A stretch of DNA of 64,000 bases from assembly GCA_008704415.1 (NCBI GenBank), contig VXIS01000113.1, positions 1-64,000 on the forward strand, in the 5' to 3' direction. The DNA is from Sphaerosporella brunnea (lineage: Eukaryota; Ascomycota; Pezizomycetes; Pezizales; Pyronemataceae). Below the pieces are notes generated by a model. The model was not told where the DNA came from. It did no database searches and worked only from the letters and a program-made list of their open reading frames with translations. Of the stretch, positions 1 through 10,681 are shown in pieces. Made by a program: the position numbers and the translations under genes. Each line of letters begins with the position of its first letter. The first letter of the stretch is position 1.

Positions 1-1733
1 CACCTTGAGCACACGAACCGGACAGCCTTTAGGCTGGGTGATGGGGGATACGGCCTGGTGGAGGGGCCCGGTACTTGTTTAGAACCGGGGTGGCAGAAGT
101 GGGTCAGGGCATCTGTCAACTAACAATGAAGAGCTCACGGACGCTTGGCGTTGTGAAAGGAAGAAACCCAGACACGATCGCTAGAAGTGTCTATCTATCG
201 TCTCCTGAAGGGCGAGTTACAAAAGGTAAGCAAATGCCATACATACACTTCAGGCAACATTACTAACCACGAGTTCAGAACATCGTACAACCAAAGAACG
301 CCACCGCGCAGCAAGAGTCCGACCCCGTCCTCAGCAAAGCCCAATGCCAAATGCCACGCGCAAAACACCAAACACAAAAACGCGCCACAGCGACCGATCA
401 CCACTTAAGAACCACAAATACCCACAACTACGGTCGCTCGAGGCTTGCAAAGGCATACGCCAGCTCCCAGGACGGTCGAAACCTCTCATTATATGCGGCA
501 TGTCCCAACCGTGTAAGTTTTGCTACCAGCTTTCATTTTCGACGTTAGGACTAACGGAAGTAGGTGATCATCAGATCAAGCTCCGACGTTTTCAAAAGTA
601 CCACCAGCATCCGTGCCTTTCGAGGAAGACGCGCGGTATCAGCACTGGCCCTATCACAGCGGCAGTGTTATTCGGAGCTCTGCACATAAGGGCAGCACGG
701 GCGGATGATACGGCTTTCTTTGGTTGGCTGCGATGGAACATGATGGATCTCATTGGTCGCTTTGTTTTTTGTTTTTTGTTTTACTCGCCCGCTTTCTGGG
801 TTTCTTTTTGCTCTTCATTTTGGAACAATAAAAACAAGACATTTGTTCCCAACATTTATGAGTTTATCGGTTGGTGGTTAATATGTCCCCGGCTTCCGTG
901 TGCAATGAACCCCCTGGGTTTTTGCCAACTGTCTGTTTTTGTGGCCTTTGAAGGAGAGGCTGGGTTCAGCTTTTGCGACCGAATCTGACATGCCTATTCC
1001 GTCGCTGCCGCTGTAGGGTGGTTTGAAAACTTCACCTTCGTCGGGTCTGTATTCGTGAGAGAAGAGAATATGTGAGTGATAACCTATGATGGTCCTTTCT
1101 ATTTCCGTTGGGAGCGGCATCCCGTTGCTCTGGCAAATAGATTTGAGTCAAAAGAGCATGCCAGAAAATGAGATCACTCACCTTTACCTGACTTGAACAG
1201 TTGAAGTTGTCTTTTGTTTCCATTGAGGATTAATAGGACGGGGGAACGAGAGATCTAAAGTCGATGATATCGATCATACTAGTGCACCGTGAAAAAGAAG
1301 TCGAATATGATGCTCTGGCAGCTTTTCCGGCACCAGCTCTGAACAAGTCATCCCACCTCCTCCAACGTAGCAGTGCCTCATGCTGCTGCTTCCAGATATA
1401 TCTGGTATCGGCCGGGAACCGCTTGTGCGTTGTAGGTTCCCCCGCCCTGGCTCTTTAGGCTGGATACCGAGCACACGAACTGCGCAGGATGTAGGGCTAT
1501 TGAGTGAAATATTGTCATACCAGATAGTGTGGCGAGTATTACATCCCCTAGCTTCATCAAAGCACTTCCCCATGTTGGTCAAAACAACTCAACGCCTCAG
1601 AATCTTCCAGATACTTGAAAACACGCGAAAGTCAACACATATCGCTGCTCATGAGGACTTTATTCATTGATTCATTCTCTCCCATCTGACCTGCCCTCTC
1701 GAGACAACTGTTGCGCGTCCAACTGCCGCGCGT
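1..1733. other. Intergenic, no supported gene
   Basis: Short open frames occur on both strands but none has an ATG start followed by convincing protein-like composition or a consistent splice partner. T-rich runs lie near 760-790. I see no repeat or RNA gene here. Confidence 0.5.
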
Positions 1734-2288
1734 TTAGCGCGCCACACCACTATATTCTCTCCAAAACCACGCCGACAAACCCGCGTGATAATCCCAGCCC
1801 ACGTAGCTCAAAACCGCCTCCCAGGGACTGAACAGCTTCCGCTGATGCAGCCGCTTGTTCCAGCCCATCCTGTTCGCCGCGTACGCGAGCTCGTGGACCG
1901 CCCAAAGGCAACAGAACGCCACCACGTCGTGGCCGGTGACCTCGCCAATACCGATGTCCCGGCGGAGACGGACAAAGCCGACCCGGAACTCCTGGTTGGC
2001 GCGCGTGTCTTTGTTGCGTGCGATCTCGGAAACGACACGGCACCAGTCAAGGACGAAGCGGAGGCAGCGCACGGCCGCGGAGGAAAAGTCGGCGTCGGCG
2101 CGCAGCGTGCAGTCGCGCAGAAAGCATGGGATCATCGAGAGCACGGCCCGCTCGTTGCTGAGGAATGTGTGCAGCCTCGAGGTGGTGACGGTTATGATGG
2201 TGTGCGTTACCCAGAGCACACACGCGATCTTGACGAGGGTGCTGATGGCACACAAGAGGGACTGGACAGATCGGGGAGCGCGGGTCAT
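1734..2288 (-). CDS. Hypothetical 184-aa protein with N-terminal membrane segment
   Basis: Single-exon frame with ATG at 2288-2286 and stop at 1734. Residues about 8-30 form a hydrophobic stretch (LLCAISTLVKIACVLWV) that could be a membrane anchor or targeting segment. The rest is a mix of basic helices and aromatic-rich segments, ending in a Trp-rich tail (WEAV, GWDYH, SAWFWREY). High GC and a long open frame on this strand support coding, but the opposite strand is also open over the same bases (1785-2339), so strand assignment rests on the ATG and the protein-like composition. I do not recognise a family. It lies divergent from the FG-like gene that starts at 2649. Confidence 0.5.
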   Translation of the reverse strand: MTRAPRSVQSLLCAISTLVKIACVLWVTHTIITVTTSRLHTFLSNERAVLSMIPCFLRDCTLRADADFSSAAVRCLRFVLDWCRVVSEIARNKDTRANQEFRVGFVRLRRDIGIGEVTGHDVVAFCCLWAVHELAYAANRMGWNKRLHQRKLFSPWEAVLSYVGWDYHAGLSAWFWREYSGVAR

Positions 2289-2648
2289 TGTGAGGGTGCC
2301 CGTTTCGTTGGTGGGTATGCGAGGTGGTCGTGGGCTTGATGTGGAAGTAGGAGGGTTATAGTGGTGGTAACTAGAAAAGGCATTTAGACGCTGTTGACGC
2401 TGCGAGTTTTGGAGACATCATTCAATCACCCTTGATCATTCCCAAACCGCAGGAGAGGGGAAACCCTGTTCTCTGTCCTCACGTGGCGATCAATTGGGGT
2501 TCATACAGCCATGGTCTCAACTATTGGACTAAACAATTTTACCCCCCCTCTACCTTACATCTAGCCACCCCCGAATAGCGCTTTCACAACTACCGGACCA
2601 AGTCGAGCAGGTACGTCGCCGGCGTCGAACGAACCCAAAACCCTCGCA

Positions 2649-4068
2649 ATGAAACCGTAAGCCAAACCACCAGCCCGACCCCGATGGAGCTCTCCGCTGA
2701 CATCCCGATCCAGTCAACGTCGCCGACGGCCCGCGGCGAACAGTAGGGCCCTACTCCCGGATCCATTCCTCGTGCAACCACAAGCTTCCTTCGCACCGCC
2801 AAACCCGGCATCCCATGGAGGTATGTAACTCCGCGCGCGCGGGGAGACGGATACCTCGCTGACCCGGTAGCAGTCTCTGCGCCGCTTGGATCCGGACCGG
2901 CACACCAGCAGCCGCTCCGCAACCTTTTCGGCGACAGCCTCCAGCAAGGGGGCACGAGCTTTGCTCCGACGGGGGTTTTTATGTTTGGCGGCAATAACAG
3001 TACGAAATCCGTAACCGGCCGGTATGCAAGCTGTTGACAATGCCACAGCGTCAGCGCCGTTCATTTTCGGGCAAGCCAGCGTTCCACCCACAGCACCGAG
3101 CGGCGTGCAGGCAAACCCCGCAGTCTTGCCGGGGACGTTGCTGGCCAGCGGTCCCGTCAACAGTGGTTTCCAAACCCCAGCCATTATTCCGCCGCAACCG
3201 GTGAGCGGCGGCACAGGTACGCATTTCAACGCAGGGGGCGCACCGTTGTTCCCGCCAACGCCGCTGCCGGCCGCCAAGCGCGTTACCGTGCAGAGCGGAA
3301 ACACATTTGCACCGTCTATCGCGTCGTGTCCATGGCCGAACCCATTCTTGCAGACAGGTATCTCCTGGGTCCTATTTCGTCGCCGACCATTTGGCCTCTG
3401 ACGTGGAATTAGATTGCGATCAGAGAGTGGCCGGCGCGGTCGCACAGCCGCCGATCAACGTGAAGAGCAGGATCGTCGATATGACCTCGTGTGCAAATAC
3501 TCCTGGTGATGCACCTACCTTGCGGCCCACGACGCATGGGCAGGCTTCTGCTACTGCCGCGGCTGCCCCGCCTGCGCAGATCCGTGTGGAGCCTGGAGAC
3601 AACAATCATGGCCCAGCGCTTCCAGGGCAGCACCAGCCAAGTGCGCCGACGAAAAACCAGCTCGACAGCCTCAGCGACAATCTGCCGGCTCCGGCCCCAC
3701 AAGCCTCCACGCCCTGGAGCGTCACCAAAAGCGACGGCATCACGGAATTCACCTCTCTCTCGGCCTGCTTCGTCCGCAAGCGAAAGTACGGCAGTTACAT
3801 CGCCGACATCAACGACTGCGGCGATGGAAACCTTTTCACCGTGCAGCATGGTTGGTTGCACCCAGTTCCATGCAGGATTCATTGCTGACTGGGAATAGAT
3901 GTCAACGAGGAAGATGATGCACAGAGCCAAAAGAAGCGCCGGGTGATGACCCCTGAGCGATCGGCAGCCGTAAAGCGCCCTAAGCGGGGCCGTGGGTGGA
4001 TGGCGAGAAACACGGCGAGCTGGGAACGAATGGGCAGAAAAGAGTTGTGGCCGAAACCGAAGCGGTGA
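2649..4068 (+). CDS. FG-dipeptide, basic-tailed hypothetical protein (six exons, 386 aa)
   Basis: Hand-spliced model: exons 2649-2656, 2714-2820, 2871-2999, 3049-3357, 3413-3850 and 3899-4068. Introns are 57, 50, 49, 55 and 48 bp, each with a GT donor and AG acceptor; the first two have a clear CTGAC branch site. All phases agree and the sum (1161 nt) is 387 codons, stop TGA at 4066-4068. The N-terminal third has FG dipeptides in disordered Pro/Gly/Gln-rich sequence (NLFGDS, FMFGGN, PFIFGQ), as in FG nucleoporins. The middle is Pro/Ala-rich, with one more ordered segment (TKSDGITEFTSLSACFVRKRKYG). The C-terminus is strongly basic (KKRRV and KRPKRGRG), a likely nuclear signal. A link to the nuclear pore or to RNA is inference from composition only. 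The first exon is only 8 nt in this model, so the true start could lie upstream. Confidence 0.6.
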
Positions 4069-4402
4069 GCACGGCGAGAGAGCGGCAGGTATTGTCCGAG
4101 CGGGTGCGGGTTCTTGGCCAGACCACTTTTTGTTCCTTCAATACTACATGATTCTACTATTTCAAGAGAGCAATGACATGGAAAAGAACTCGCCGTGGAT
4201 ATAGCCGGGATCCGCAAGACAGCTGGTGCCTGCCATGAGTACCCGGCGCAACTCAAATTAATGAGCCATGAGAAAAGTGTTCGAACAGTGAAGGTGGCAC
4301 ATACACTCAGTAGTAGTAATTTGGAAGAAATAACAGACATAATGTGTGAACGCTTCGGCCACGGAGGGTTAGGGGTTCCCCCGACGCGATTTAATCCCGC
4401 CC

Positions 4403-4970
4403 ATGCCACTAGACCCCGTCACCACCAGCGCAACAGAACCCCAACCCCCCACACCCCAAGCAATGCAGAAGGCCGCGGACCACCACAAAAGCAAGCTCCC
4501 TGCGCTGCGCCCCCTGGCGCACCCAGCACCCTCAAGCCCGTCGCAGCCGCGAGTCGTGCCCCCGGCTGTCACCACACCGCCAGTGGCCGCATACACCCCC
4601 ACCGAAGCCGCGCTCATCAGGGAATACGAGCTGCTGCTGCACAACCTCAAATCCGTACGTCCCACTTCCCGCCCGACCGCAGCAGCGCCGCTGACGAAAC
4701 CTCGCTTGCAAGCTCGAAGCGGTCACCGGAGTCCTCGCACACGTCAAAGGCCCCGCGTTGATGCAGAAGCTTCACGACTTTGAGAAGAAGATGGGCGTCG
4801 GCTTCCATGCCTGGCGCAGCTCGGTTTACGCGTTCGTTGAGGCGCATCAGGGCGTGCGGCACGAGGCGGACGAGTCCTCTACGCATGATGAGTCAAGCGT
4901 GTTCATGGCGCAGCCACCGGGTATCGATGAGGGAATGAGCGGACTGAGCATGTATCGGGAGCACTTCTAG
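4403..4970 (+). CDS. Hypothetical helical protein, two exons, 169 aa
   Basis: Exons 4403-4654 and 4713-4970, separated by a 58-bp phase-0 intron (GTACGT donor, GCTGAC branch near 4690, CAAG acceptor). The first exon encodes a Pro/Ala-rich disordered leader, then a helix (TEAALIREYELLLHNLKS) that runs on across the junction into LEAVTGVLAHVKG. The second exon gives an amphipathic helical region (LMQKLHDFEKKMGVGFH) and an acidic, Ser/Met-rich tail. Splicing removes frame conflicts in both partial frames, which is good evidence for the model. No family recognised. It follows the FG-like gene on the same strand by about 330 bp. Confidence 0.6.
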
Positions 4971-6669
4971 GCAAAGGCTGTTTGGCAGGCTGCGGAAGCG
5001 CTGTGGTCTTGCTTTTCGACGCTTTTCCATGCATTACCTTGGTCGCGATAGAAATTTACCGTTTGTCTGTCTTGGGGTTAACTCTTTCTATCCTTCTCTG
5101 TACCGGCGACGAGCCCTCTGGGGTTTTCAGAAGTAACGGCCTTTTGCGATCCCATTGCCGTATACTGAGCAGGTGGCTAGTATTGCTGGTGGCGCCACAA
5201 GTTCATACTCCTTACTAGATGTCATCGCCTCCTCGCGTTCTAACGTAGAATCTGCCTCCATGTATAACCATCGTCAGAAATCGAGAGAATCACCTCACCC
5301 GATAAGAGTGCGAGCCCCGTCCGGAAGCTCGCTCCGCAACCCCACGCCCGAGTGGGTAATGCGATGACATGTCGCGCAAGCAACATCAAGAGCATTCACG
5401 GAGGAATATCCCAGATGGCATACAGGCCTGCGTCACGTTCTCCAACGGCACACGACGATAGAACAGAACACGGTTATCTGACCCTGCACCTGCAAAAGCG
5501 CGGCGCAATCGAAGTAGCCCTGAGCGGATCGGGTCAGGGGACAACGTTCATCCGGAGGCATCGATAAATCGTTAGCACCGGACGGGGTCCTGGGATCGAG
5601 GTGGTTCCTCTGGTCGGGCATCTAGTCGGGCCTCCCCCTAGTCGGTGTGTCGATTGGCAACGTGTACGCTCTGATAGCCTGCAGTGGAAAGGGCCAGAAA
5701 TGGGTGTTTCTCAGTGGGGCACGCGTGTTTGCTGTCCCACCATATATATGACCGCAATTTCTATTTCGCCTTTACCACACGCCTTTACCAACACCGGGTA
5801 ACCCAGCAAACCAAAAAAAAAAGAAAAAAAAAAAAAAAAAAGGAAAGAGTGTAACCGCGAATCGAACGCGGATCATATCCAAACCAAATTCCAAGTAACC
5901 CCGCGCTGTGTTGGGAAATTAGTTGATGTGTCCTCCCCTGCATCGATCTCGTCGCAGCCTCCAACCGCGTGACCACGATGCCGCGGATCACCGCAAAACA
6001 TCAGCCCCTGGCCTGGTGACAGCAACCTAAAGCATGCCAATCCCCGAAACAGTCAGTTCCTCGACACGAGTTTCGACGGGCCCAGTCACAGATCAGTAAC
6101 AACGCGTGCCCCCCCGTACCCCCCCGCTATCCTGGACAAACGGCCATGCTCCGCCGTTCAGCTACATACATCACTTCCACCTCGTGATGCTATGACGATG
6201 TAGAAGTCGTTTCCCTGCGCAAAGGTAGCCCACTCCCCCTCCCCCCTCCCCCCTCCCATCTCCTCCGCGCACTCGTGACAAGATAGGCGGGGTAGCAAAC
6301 CCACGCCCTGTTGCACGGCACCCTTAGCTAGAAAGAACAAAAAGGAAAAAAAAAAAAAAAATACTTTACACAAAAAGCCCAGCCAGCATGCATTACAGTC
6401 CATGCAAGTAAGTTACATAGCAGCTTGGGACGCACCCCAAGCAGAAGCCAAGATTCAAAGAGATCGGTGCTAGGATGGATGGATCGAGTTTCTTTCCGCT
6501 CAGCTCAAATCATGACTACACCGTGCATTCGCGCAGAGAAGCCAAAAAACAAAAAAAGAAACAAATCACGTTTTTCGCAACGCGTAATCACATCATATTT
6601 ATCGCTGTAGGGTTTCCATAGTATCGACGTAGTAACAGCGCGCACGTAAGACGGTTGGCGATACCAGAT
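4971..6669. other. Intergenic with A/T-run blocks
   Basis: No supported protein gene. Long A runs at about 5812-5840 and 6343-6361 would read as T runs on the minus strand, where they lie downstream of a tRNA T-arm-like segment at 5851-5875 and in the 3' flank of the 6670-9381 gene. C-rich tracts at 6110-6130 and 6236-6256. Confidence 0.5.
5851..5875 (-). other. tRNA T-arm-like segment followed by oligo-T
   Basis: On the minus strand a 5-bp stem and 7-nt loop (CCGCG TTCGATT CGCGG) match the T-arm consensus, and about 15 nt further on the strand becomes a long T run, as at an RNA polymerase III terminator. I could not find a matching 5' acceptor strand or a clean anticodon arm within about 150 nt upstream on that strand. 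It is therefore more likely a tRNA relic, or a fortuitous T-arm, than an intact tRNA. Confidence 0.25.
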
Positions 6670-9381
6670 CTAAGCCTCTGCAAACCTGCTCATGCCAACC
6701 CTCCTAACCAATCCCTCGACCACGGGCTCCTCCTGCTCACCGCTAACCAGCCACTCCATGCTCTCGATCATCTTGACGACCTCGCTCCACATATCCTCGA
6801 CGACAGCCTTCTTGACATCACCCCACATCATGAGGATCTCTCCCTCGTCCGCCTTCAAAGTCTCGAAGACCTGGCCAATGGCCTTCTTCATCTTGCTGAC
6901 ATGGCTCTGGTTTTCGCGGCTGGACGCGTGCTTCTCGATCAGACGCACAGCCTCGTAGGCGGCATAACCGCGCTGCTCCCAGTCCTCGGCCTGGCACTTG
7001 GGGGCCGGAGGAGTGGGCGCGTAGACCGGCGTGACCTTGCGAGCTTTGGGCGTTTTGAAGGGCGTCTGGTGCGCGAGCGAGGCGGTGGTGGGCGCTTCGA
7101 TGCGGGACGTGGGTCTGCCACGGATCGAGGCGTTGGAGTTGCGAGAAGGCTCGCGCGAGGGCGGTGCCAGGTCTTGGCGGGAGCGGCCACGCGCGCGAGA
7201 GGCGGCGGTGGGCGCTGCGAGCCGGTCGAAGACGCTGGTGGGCGTGGGGTTGACCGCGAGGTACATGCGGCCTGGCGGGGAGCGGCGTTTCGAAGGCGAG
7301 GCGCCGACGACGGCAACGGCAGGCGGGCGCGGGGCGAGCTTGGGCGACTTTGCACGCATGGGAAGCTTGGGAGTCTTCGAACGCACCGGGACAGCAGCCT
7401 TGTTGGTCGGTCCCGAAGCCTTGGTAGCAGCTCCAGGTGCTTTGGCAGACGTCTTGTGCGCAGCTGGGGCAGCCTTGGGTGCTGGTGCAACGGTCTTGGC
7501 AACTGGAGCCTGTTTTGGCAAGCGCTCTCCTGCAATTGGCTGTGCGGGTCTGGTCGAGGACTTCGTCGCCGGCGCGGCTTTGATGGTACCCTGCGCAGCA
7601 GTCTTCACGGGCACCTTGCCGGTCGTGGTGGCAAGCCGGGAGATGGGCTGCTTACTCTGCTTGACGGTGGGCTTCAGGGCCTTTTCGTCACCTGTCCTCG
7701 ACCTGGCCCGACTGGAGGCGGTTGGAGCAAACAGGCGGGAAACTGTCTGGTTGCGAGGAGCGATTTTAGCAGGTGCGGCTGCAGGAATATCCTCCACTTC
7801 TTCCGGTTCAGCCAAAGCATCAGAAAGCTCCTGTTGCCGGGGATAGGGTGTCCTTGGTATCTTGGCCTCAAAACGACCAGGAGTGCGGCTTGGAGAGGCT
7901 GAAGGGGTAAACACTGCTGGGGATGGCGGGACTGCTCGAAGGCTCCAGTGTGCATGGGAAGGTTTCTCAGTTGCAGCTCTTCCCCGGAAATAATCTTCCC
8001 TCTCGATTTTCTTTTCAGGCGAGGCTTCGGAAAACGCGATTTCCGGCACATTCAGGCCCGTCGGGCGATATGGGCTCGGCGTGAGGGCGTTCTCGGAGAT
8101 CCAAGCCGGGCTCACAACAGGCTCAGAAATTTGTACCTGGTGTCTGTGGTCCTTCTCGCAGTAGCGCATACCGCCGCAAGGGCTTGGTGGGCCGCGGGGA
8201 ACATCCATGGGACCCGGTGAGAACGGAGAGGAAACTGTAGATGCGCCTTCGGTGTCCTTGGCCTCTTCCTGCATAATGGGCTCATCGCGCGAAGCGCCAG
8301 CTGGTGTACGGAGGTTGCGATGAACGAGACCAGTTCTAGTTGGATCCTGTTGCTGGGGAATCGTGGTTTTTACGGTTTCCTGGCGTCCGGCAGGACGAAG
8401 CGTCTTTGGCGCCGCCTTCTCAGGCGTCCTAGGAATTGTGCGCCTGATCTTACCTCCTCCACCATCGCTGTGCGTCACGTCCTCTCCGGACCGATCCGGC
8501 TTGTATCCTCCATGGGCGGTGTCCAGGGCGTTTTCCTCGTTGCCTTGCTGTGGGAGCAGCTTTTGACCGGTGTGAGCTGGCGTTTTGGCCGGGCTGCTAG
8601 GCATCGACTGCTGCTCTAATGCTTGCTGTTCCCTCATCAAAGCCTTCAGCTCCTCAATCTCCCTTCTAGTTCGCTCGTATGCCAACGCAAGACTCGCCGC
8701 GTCTTTGTACTTCCTCGCAACAGGGACGCGTGATGGCGACCTCTCAGCAGCCGTGGTCTTTGACTGAGCAGCAGGGGAAGCTGGCGTGCTGGATGCCGAG
8801 GCATGCGTAGTTGGGCTTCGGGAGGTGGAGTCTCGACGAATTGGAATCCGGGAAGGCGAAGCATTAGCTGACGAAACAGTCGACGGCGAAGTCGCAGTCG
8901 TAGATCGAGTGCCTTGGGAAGGTGAGGTGTTGGAGGTCGACGCACGAGCAGTTGGACTTCTCGAGCTGGAGCCTTGACGAATTGGAATCCTGGAAGTCGG
9001 TCGGGCAGACGCCGACGGGGTCCGCGGAGGGTCCATGGTAGGCGACGAGGCCGAAGTTGCAGCTGCACTCATTTCCCGTGAAGAGGTCTCCCGAAGAACA
9101 GCGGTCGCGCTCTCCTGGCTTTGCTGCACAAAGTGACGACGGTTGAACGGCGGTTTCAACGCGCTTGGAGGAGGCCAATCAAGCTGGTCGACGTTGCGGG
9201 GGCTTTGAACCAGGTTTCGGTGATAGAATGCGTTAGGTGTTATGTCGGGGGAATCGGTTGCGCCAGAAGGAGGATCGGACGTGTCGCGAGGGATGTTTGG
9301 GGTAGAGGGGGGTTCGCTGTTGACGGCGGAGTTACCGCGAAGCTCGCCGTTTCGCGGACGCGCAGTGGCGGAGGGAGCCAT
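6670..9381 (-). CDS. Large intrinsically disordered Ser/Pro-rich protein, 903 aa
   Basis: Uninterrupted frame from ATG 9381-9379 to stop at 6670. The frame stays open upstream to 9498 but has no earlier ATG. The N-terminal part is Ser/Thr/Pro-rich with a recurring motif of the form SR-IPIR-SxSRSPT (two clear copies and a third, SPSRVPVARK). A predicted coiled coil follows (ALAYERTRREIEELKALMREQ). Then comes a long basic Ala/Pro/Lys region with repeated PK/KxP and SPTPV-type motifs, and finally an ordered C-terminal helical domain of about 110 residues (from EDWEQRGYAAYEAV to the end) with many acidic and Met residues. No catalytic motif. The architecture (basic Ser/Pro-rich disorder plus short coiled coil) is typical of cytoskeleton- or chromatin-associated scaffolds, but that is inference; I do not recognise the family. 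Confidence 0.75.
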   Translation of the reverse strand: MAPSATARPRNGELRGNSAVNSEPPSTPNIPRDTSDPPSGATDSPDITPNAFYHRNLVQSPRNVDQLDWPPPSALKPPFNRRHFVQQSQESATAVLRETSSREMSAAATSASSPTMDPPRTPSASARPTSRIPIRQGSSSRSPTARASTSNTSPSQGTRSTTATSPSTVSSANASPSRIPIRRDSTSRSPTTHASASSTPASPAAQSKTTAAERSPSRVPVARKYKDAASLALAYERTRREIEELKALMREQQALEQQSMPSSPAKTPAHTGQKLLPQQGNEENALDTAHGGYKPDRSGEDVTHSDGGGGKIRRTIPRTPEKAAPKTLRPAGRQETVKTTIPQQQDPTRTGLVHRNLRTPAGASRDEPIMQEEAKDTEGASTVSSPFSPGPMDVPRGPPSPCGGMRYCEKDHRHQVQISEPVVSPAWISENALTPSPYRPTGLNVPEIAFSEASPEKKIEREDYFRGRAATEKPSHAHWSLRAVPPSPAVFTPSASPSRTPGRFEAKIPRTPYPRQQELSDALAEPEEVEDIPAAAPAKIAPRNQTVSRLFAPTASSRARSRTGDEKALKPTVKQSKQPISRLATTTGKVPVKTAAQGTIKAAPATKSSTRPAQPIAGERLPKQAPVAKTVAPAPKAAPAAHKTSAKAPGAATKASGPTNKAAVPVRSKTPKLPMRAKSPKLAPRPPAVAVVGASPSKRRSPPGRMYLAVNPTPTSVFDRLAAPTAASRARGRSRQDLAPPSREPSRNSNASIRGRPTSRIEAPTTASLAHQTPFKTPKARKVTPVYAPTPPAPKCQAEDWEQRGYAAYEAVRLIEKHASSRENQSHVSKMKKAIGQVFETLKADEGEILMMWGDVKKAVVEDMWSEVVKMIESMEWLVSGEQEEPVVEGLVRRVGMSRFAEA

Positions 9382-10681
9382 CGTTCTGCGGCGGAGATGA
9401 GGGATGAACTTCGACGGTCGTGAGAAGGATGTGTGTGGATGTGATTGAGAAGCGGCGGTGGGGGGGGGGGGGACGAAGGTGAGGGTGTTTGTTTTCACGC
9501 TTCACGTGATGCTGCCACCAAGGAAAGACGTTTGAATCGGCACAAGCAACTTCACAAGACACACAGGAGAACTCGGTTGTCATTGCAATAAGGCAATGGC
9601 TGTTTTGCAGTGGAATTCGTTTGAGGGAAACGCGCAGTTGAATTGCAGGCTACGAACAGGCTTTGGTGACTCCGTGGTGCCGACCGAATGATATGCAGTG
9701 AAGCACTTTGCGATCGAATGCACCCTGAACTGGGACCCCAGCCTGCCTGTCTGTGCTCGACCTCATCACAAGTTTTTTTCAGATGGGGTCTAGTCAGCCT
9801 CCATTTGCTTCAACATCCGGTTTCCACAAGACTGCAGCGGGCACTGCCGATATCGGTTTGCTGGGCATTGGAAGGTATCGCCCAAGCCAAACGGAAAGGT
9901 CATTTATAGCGGTTAGCGTTCAGTTCCAACGCGGCGTATCTAAACTGACAAACACGCGGCCACCGTGAAGGGAGGGAAGGGTTCAACAGCAGTGGCATTT
10001 GCCCTCGCTAGCATTGGCAGCGCTCCCAGCCCCCGTGCTCCGTCGGTGGCTACCTGCACAAAAAAGGGATCGCGCATCGGCCGCCGCACGTGGTTTGCAC
10101 AGTTTATCGCTCACCTTGGCAACAACGATTGCGATCCTGACCGCAAAAAGAACTAGAGGTAAGCAATCACAACTCACAACTCCATCGCGGCTAACAAAGC
10201 CTGGCAGTCGAAGTCGCGGCGTCAAACGTGCGGCTTCTACTTCTTCTTCTTCTTCTTCCTTCGCCGTGAAGAAGCTCCAGACAAGGACGAAAAGCAACTC
10301 TTCGAAGATCCACCAGGCTTCCATACTTTGAGCGCCATCAGAGCTGAAGCTTCGCCGCCGCCTGTCGGCTTCACAGGCCCCCCGGGAGTGTCGTCATCAT
10401 GGCCGCGAAGACTGCTTCTGCAATGGCCAACGCGGGGGATATCTTTATTCCGCTGAGGATCCTTTGGTCGACGCTTTCACGTACCTCACAGATTACGAGA
10501 GTCTATCCGACAATGCCAGAATGACTGCCCACATGGGCTCTGGTCTTCCATCTTCGGTCGGCGCAAAACATCCCCGTACCTGTTCTACGCATTAGTTCAG
10601 GTAGCTGTTTATGGCTGTAGAAAACACCTGACTGGTCTGTGTGTTTTTTTTCACGGTGGTGGCGCAACGTGGAAAAATAGT
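9382..10681. other. Intergenic with unresolved coding-like segments
   Basis: Two stretches on the plus strand look protein-like but could not be built into a gene: 9990-10155 (an Arg/Ala/Leu-rich, mitochondrial-presequence-like frame with no ATG, ending at a good GTAAGC donor at 10159) and 10250-10390 (acidic, EEAPDKDEKQLFED type), with a further open segment 10430-10610. See findings. Confidence 0.3.

Noticed and set aside
344..988. 214-aa plus-strand frame
   Set aside because: Low-complexity aromatic stretches come from T-rich DNA; no conserved pattern.
6655..7902. 415-aa plus-strand frame
   Set aside because: Antisense to the 903-aa gene; no ATG-linked signal or domain, and codon use is worse than on the minus strand.
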